Notes under the pieces: generated by a model | The model's database searches: none | What the model was told of the DNA's origin: nothing | What the model saw: only the letters and a program-made list of their open reading frames with translations | Translations under genes and position numbers: made by a program | Origin: Pelobates cultripes | Lineage: Eukaryota > Chordata > Amphibia > Anura > Pelobatidae | Assembly: GCA_933207985.1 (NCBI GenBank) | Contig: OW240912.1 | Location: forward strand, 253,846,946-253,910,945 | Direction of reading: 5' to 3' | Length of the DNA: 64,000 bases | Part shown: piece by piece, positions 60,168 to 64,000 of the stretch | Numbering within the stretch: the stretch's first letter is position 1 | Layout of the letters: every line of letters begins with the position of its first letter

Positions 60168-60348
60168 GTCTGTATCAGTTTTAGATCTATCTGTCTAGAT
60201 TTAGAAGGGATTTTAGTGATACAGTCAACAATTATACTAATGACCCTAGCAACTCGCATGTTTATGGACAGAAAAAAAAGATGTAGTTTCCTTTATTTTA
60301 TAACAATATGAAACTACAGTGGATTATGGGTAGTACTTTCCCCAGGGT

Positions 60349-60466
60349 GGTGGTTTCCAACCCAGTACTTAAGGCACACTAATAGTTTAGGCATTGCCGA
60401 TTTCTGTTTCAGTAGATATAGTGCCAATACCTGGTTAGTTGGTGTACCCTGAGAAATGGGTTTGTA
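60349..60466. mobile_element. hAT-type MITE copy
   Basis: ggtggtttccaacccagtac at the left and the complement of catttctcagggtacaccaa at the right form imperfect inverted ends like those at 48804 and 56798. Confidence 0.55.
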
Positions 60467-63400
60467 ATCGGTGGCTTATGGAAAGTGTTGCTCCTTTATG
60501 AATAGCAAAATTACAATGTTTAGCCATTAAAGGATGAGATATCAGAGCAGTCATTATAAATTTGACTATAGAAATGATCATGGCAGTATATCCATCAATT
60601 CTCATAAAAAAAAAAAAAAAACATGAAACATAAAAATAGACTTTCATAAAAATCATTAAAAGAATATAAAGGTCATAAATTATATTTAAATAATACTAAG
60701 AAAAAAATATATACAAAGCATTAAACAGTTACTTCACTGGGCAAGGAAAATATAATGTTTAGGAATATTCACAGATATTGCTATAGATGGCTTAACAAAA
60801 ATATCACCTGGTTAGGATATGGAGGGCTGGAGTGGTTCACCAGCTACATCTCTAGAAAAGATGTTCTGTATCTTTAATTATATAAAACATTAGGTATTTC
60901 ATGTTGTTATCCAGTAAAGCTAAACGAACAACATCTATATGTTGTACATCTTGTCCATCAATGACTGTGGCTCCCACACCACCAATGATCACGAAAAAAA
61001 AAAAAATATATATATATATATATAATTGATTTTAATCTTTACATCCAACTGAAAGAGTCAGTTTGATTGATTCAAATGATTTTATATATCTGTGCCTTTT
61101 ATTCAAGGATCTATTTACAGAATTGCAAGTTGTAGTAAATTTAGAATAGACTTTGAAAGTTTAGACTAAGTATCCATGTTGGAGAAAATCTTTTTTTCAG
61201 CAGAGTTGGAGATATTTACGAGTGCAGTGTAATATATAGTCAGTAGAATATTGTAATACTTATATCCCAACTCAAGTGCTACATGTATACATATGCAATG
61301 AACATAAACATATTATTATATTAATGTGTTACTTTACATTTAAAAAAAAAAAAAAAACAGAGCATTTTCCCACCTAAATTTGAATACATTAATGTTGTAA
61401 GATTTCAAATAAATCTTTTGAGCAGAATCCAGATGGGAAATGCACTAGTCAGTTAAACTTGTAATGGTTATCTCTGATTCTCTGTACTTCTGGGAAATGT
61501 CATAGAAAAAAAACATCTGAAGTGTCAAGGTGGTTAGCCCATCAAAGAGCTAAATTCACCTAAAGATGACTAATCAGTATAATATACCAATTATTGCGAG
61601 AAGCAGTGTTTGCATCACCACACAGCAAATGCTAGAACATTATTCATAGTATAGTTAATAATGACATATCTTTATTCAGATCCCAAGAGATATGCCTCTT
61701 TTGCCTTCTCTGTTGCGCTTGGGAAACAAACTTTTTTATTTTGTCAGCTCTTTACTTTTAAATCTTGTATCCCAAGCATTGTAGATTGAGAAAGATGGGC
61801 CATATTTAATTTTAATGTAAAACCAAAACACAGCTGCATATCTTTTGTTGTCCTTTCTGCTGTGCTTGTTCTTTTGTGGGTATTTTATGCCATTTGGGTG
61901 ATTCACTGATAGCGAGCCCCTGCAGTGCTTGCATACTCATTTTTTTTAATTACGGCCTTTAATTACCTTAAGTTGTCCTCTAAAAGTTCCTAAGTGAATC
62001 CCCATTACAGAAAATTAAAAATAACAAGTAGTGGTACAATGACTCCCGTCAGTATTTAATTTCAGCCTTTTAAGTCAGCAACTTTAAGGACAAAATTAAA
62101 ACAAAACACACATAAATAAAACAGATAGTGTCTTGCAGACGGTGATCATTAACTAAGGCATTGAAAAAATATTTTTGTATTTACAAAAATAATTCTCCAA
62201 GATAGTGGAACAAATGTTTGCCCTCTTATGTTGTACAAATTAAAAATGAATTGAGGGTTATTCCAAACATGAAGACCACTTGGGTCTTTTGAATTGGTCA
62301 CGGTGCTTGAAGTCTGAATGTGAAATGTTTCATACTGAAATATTTGAGGTCATTGTCAGAGGTGAAACTCAACCTCCAGCAGCATCATGTGAATACTGTA
62401 CATAGCATACTGGACATAGACATCCAATTTTTGCATGGCTCCCTCTTTGTTATGCCCAAATTCTGTGACAGCTGAGAGAGAATAAATAATGAAACAAGGG
62501 CCATCTGCATGGAGAGATTAACCTTGGTACTAGATAGCAGGTGAGTACCCAGTTTTTTATGAAATGACAATATTATTGGTTAGATTTACAGAATTCCATA
62601 GTTGGATATCCTCTCTCTCTCTATCTGTCCCTAGAAAGACTCAGTTTTCTCTCTAGAAAGAGGACTACATTGATTTTACTTATGGGATACCCATGTGGGA
62701 ATCCACATCTTTATCAGTAGAGTTAGTATTCCAACAGTCATCCCCAGGTGTCAAAACAGTACGAAATATAGGTAGGGAACTACCTGTTCTATTTGTTTAG
62801 TGTGTAATAGAAATTGGAATATTCTGAAATTATTGGGAGTCATAAAACTTTTCCAGATTTATTAACATTTTGACCGCTGTAATATGAATTAAAACGTGAT
62901 GTCCTATCAGTTCCTTCTGATATGCTTGTATCTGAAGATGAGTGTGATTGTTTTTCTTTTGTCGACGTGTCTTAGTGTTGTCTGGTTGCCCTATCCTAGA
63001 CCTTTTAATCTTTTTTGTTACCCTACCTTTATTCCCTTAACACTCATTAACTCTGTATCTTCTTTTGGAAGCCGTATTACTTTTCTAAAATAAAGAGGGC
63101 CCAATAAGGCTGCTTCTATTGACTGTGGGTGTTGAAGACCTAATAAAGAGTAACAGAAGGAAAATGCAAAGTCCCACATGGCTTCACTAATTTGCAAGAC
63201 CACCAGGCATGAATAAACATCCCCCTCTCTCCACATTTTCTCTAATACAAGGGGCTAGTGTCAGGTAATCGAAGTAAACTACAGGGAGAAGATCCCACCT
63301 ACTGAGCATATCAAATAAAGTTATTTTGGTTAGCACATCTAGTAATTGAAGTGTAATCCCTCAACAACTGGGTCAAGTCTATTTTAATCTTAGGACATGT

Positions 63401-63633
63401 ATGTACCAATGTTTCCTGGAATTAATTAAGCCCCTCTTCTGATAATATTATGCCAGGTAAAGGGCTGGCGATGTTAGACTTAGATAGTTTTTTTAAATTA
63501 TACACCACAATAGCCAAGATAAAAATAGCTGAGTTGAAAAATTACAATGTGGATGTTTTTACATAAAATTTTAATTCCCTTGTAAATGATCAATAATTCC
63601 AGATAATGTTGGGTAAAATTAGCATCAATGATA
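60467..63633. other. intronic, nothing recognised
   Basis: AT-rich. Poly-A/(TA)n at about 60986-61024 and a poly-A run at about 61341-61356. Open frames (for example 62896-63093) have no motifs. Confidence 0.5.
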
Positions 63634-64000
63634 CAGTGAGGGGAAAAAGTATTTGATCCCCTGCTGATTTTGAACATTTGCCCACTGACAAAGAAATGAC
63701 CAGTCTCTAATTTTAATGGTAGGTGTATTTTAACAGTGAGAGACAGAATAACCCCCCAAAAATAATCCAAAAAAATACATGTCAAAAAACGTATATAGTG
63801 ATTTGCATATCAATGAGTAAAATAAGTATTTGACCCCTTCAACTTAGTACTTGATGGCAAATCCCTTGTGAGCATTCACAGAGGTCAGATATTTCTTGTA
63901 GTTAGCCACCAGATTTGCACACATCTCAGGAGGGATTTTGTCCCACTCCTCTTTGCAGATCATCTCCAAGTCATTAAGGTTTCAAGGCTGACATTTGGCA
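63634..64000 (-). mobile_element. Tc1-like element (family C), cut by the window end
   Basis: Begins CAGTGAGGGGAAAAAGTATTTG after a TA (63632-63633), a widespread Tc1-like terminus. It proceeds through an inner repeat (aataagtatttgaccccttc) into the 3' part of a minus-strand transposase gene (from about 63850, cttgtgagcattcacagagg). Only the transposase C-terminal end is inside the window, so its integrity cannot be judged. Confidence 0.8.

Larger units (their letters stand above)
60168..64000 (+). other. dmd: dystrophin intron 53 (5' part)
   Basis: Begins gtctgt after exon 53 and continues beyond the window. Exon 54 is not present. It contains a hAT-type MITE and the left end of a Tc1-like element. 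The exon 53 frame stays open into the intron for 47 codons, to a TGA at 60309-60311. Confidence 0.85.

Noticed and set aside
1..64000. An internal dystrophin promoter or first exon (short isoforms)
   Set aside because: The known alternative promoters lie in other introns (29, 44, 55, 62), and no candidate first exon with a start codon and donor was found here.

Overview
The window is vertebrate intronic DNA, almost certainly from a frog or toad. The anchor is two exons on the + strand, 46158-46275 (118 bp) and 59956-60167 (212 bp). By length, phase and translated sequence they match exons 52 and 53 of dystrophin (DMD), which encode part of the rod of spectrin-like repeats. Everything before 46158 is the 3' part of intron 51 (at least 46 kb), 46276-59955 is the whole of intron 52 (13.7 kb), and 60168-64000 is the start of intron 53. 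The rest of the gene lies outside. No other host gene is visible. The amphibian assignment is an inference from the repeats: TTAA-flanked T2/Kolobok-type elements, DIRS-like elements, CR1 copies with a TATGTAAC-like tail, and L2 copies with a GCGCTATATAAATAATAAT-like tail. I do not name a species.

Intron 51, region by region. 0-3.6 kb: a TA-flanked MITE (81-396), an unidentified GC-richer segment (about 1385-1690) and a decayed Tc1-like copy (1869-2735). 3.6-9.4 kb: a 5.76-kb DIRS-like element with inverted terminal repeats and an internal region that reads as the exact joint of its two ends, but with no recognisable protein. 9.5-10.75 kb: two LTR-like segments. 11-14.2 kb: TTAA-type MITE pieces. 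14.5-15.9 kb: a decayed DIRS reverse transcriptase. 18.5-19.7 kb: a 3'-truncated Tc1-like element. 21.3-22.1 kb: a long foldback. 29.05-29.46 kb: a GAGA/GACA minisatellite. 31.7-32.8 kb: a TTAA element split by an LTR. 34-35 kb: an old CR1. 36.1-37.8 kb: an AT-rich microsatellite block and a doubly palindromic repeat. 38.2 kb: Tc1. 40.8-42.3 kb: a CR1 with a nearly intact RT frame and an inverted 5' piece. 43.3-45.7 kb: a Tc1 copy abutting an L2 copy.

Intron 52 is lighter: a hAT-type MITE with a degenerate 8-bp target duplication (48804-48936), a tRNA-derived SINE with a LINE-like tail (48955-49195), a Penelope-like RT fragment (53388-53720), Tc1 and L2 scraps, and two TTAA elements sharing one TTAA (56211-56690). 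Intron 53 begins with a hAT-type MITE and ends with the left part of another Tc1-like element running off the window.

The two exons work together as one spliced reading frame: exon 52 ends after one base of an isoleucine codon and exon 53 supplies the other two. No transposon ORF looks functional. I found no previously undescribed biological system. The strongest structural finds are the DIRS-like element with a circle-junction signature and the inversion-bearing CR1. Comparisons with human dystrophin, and all family names, come from memory and not from a search.
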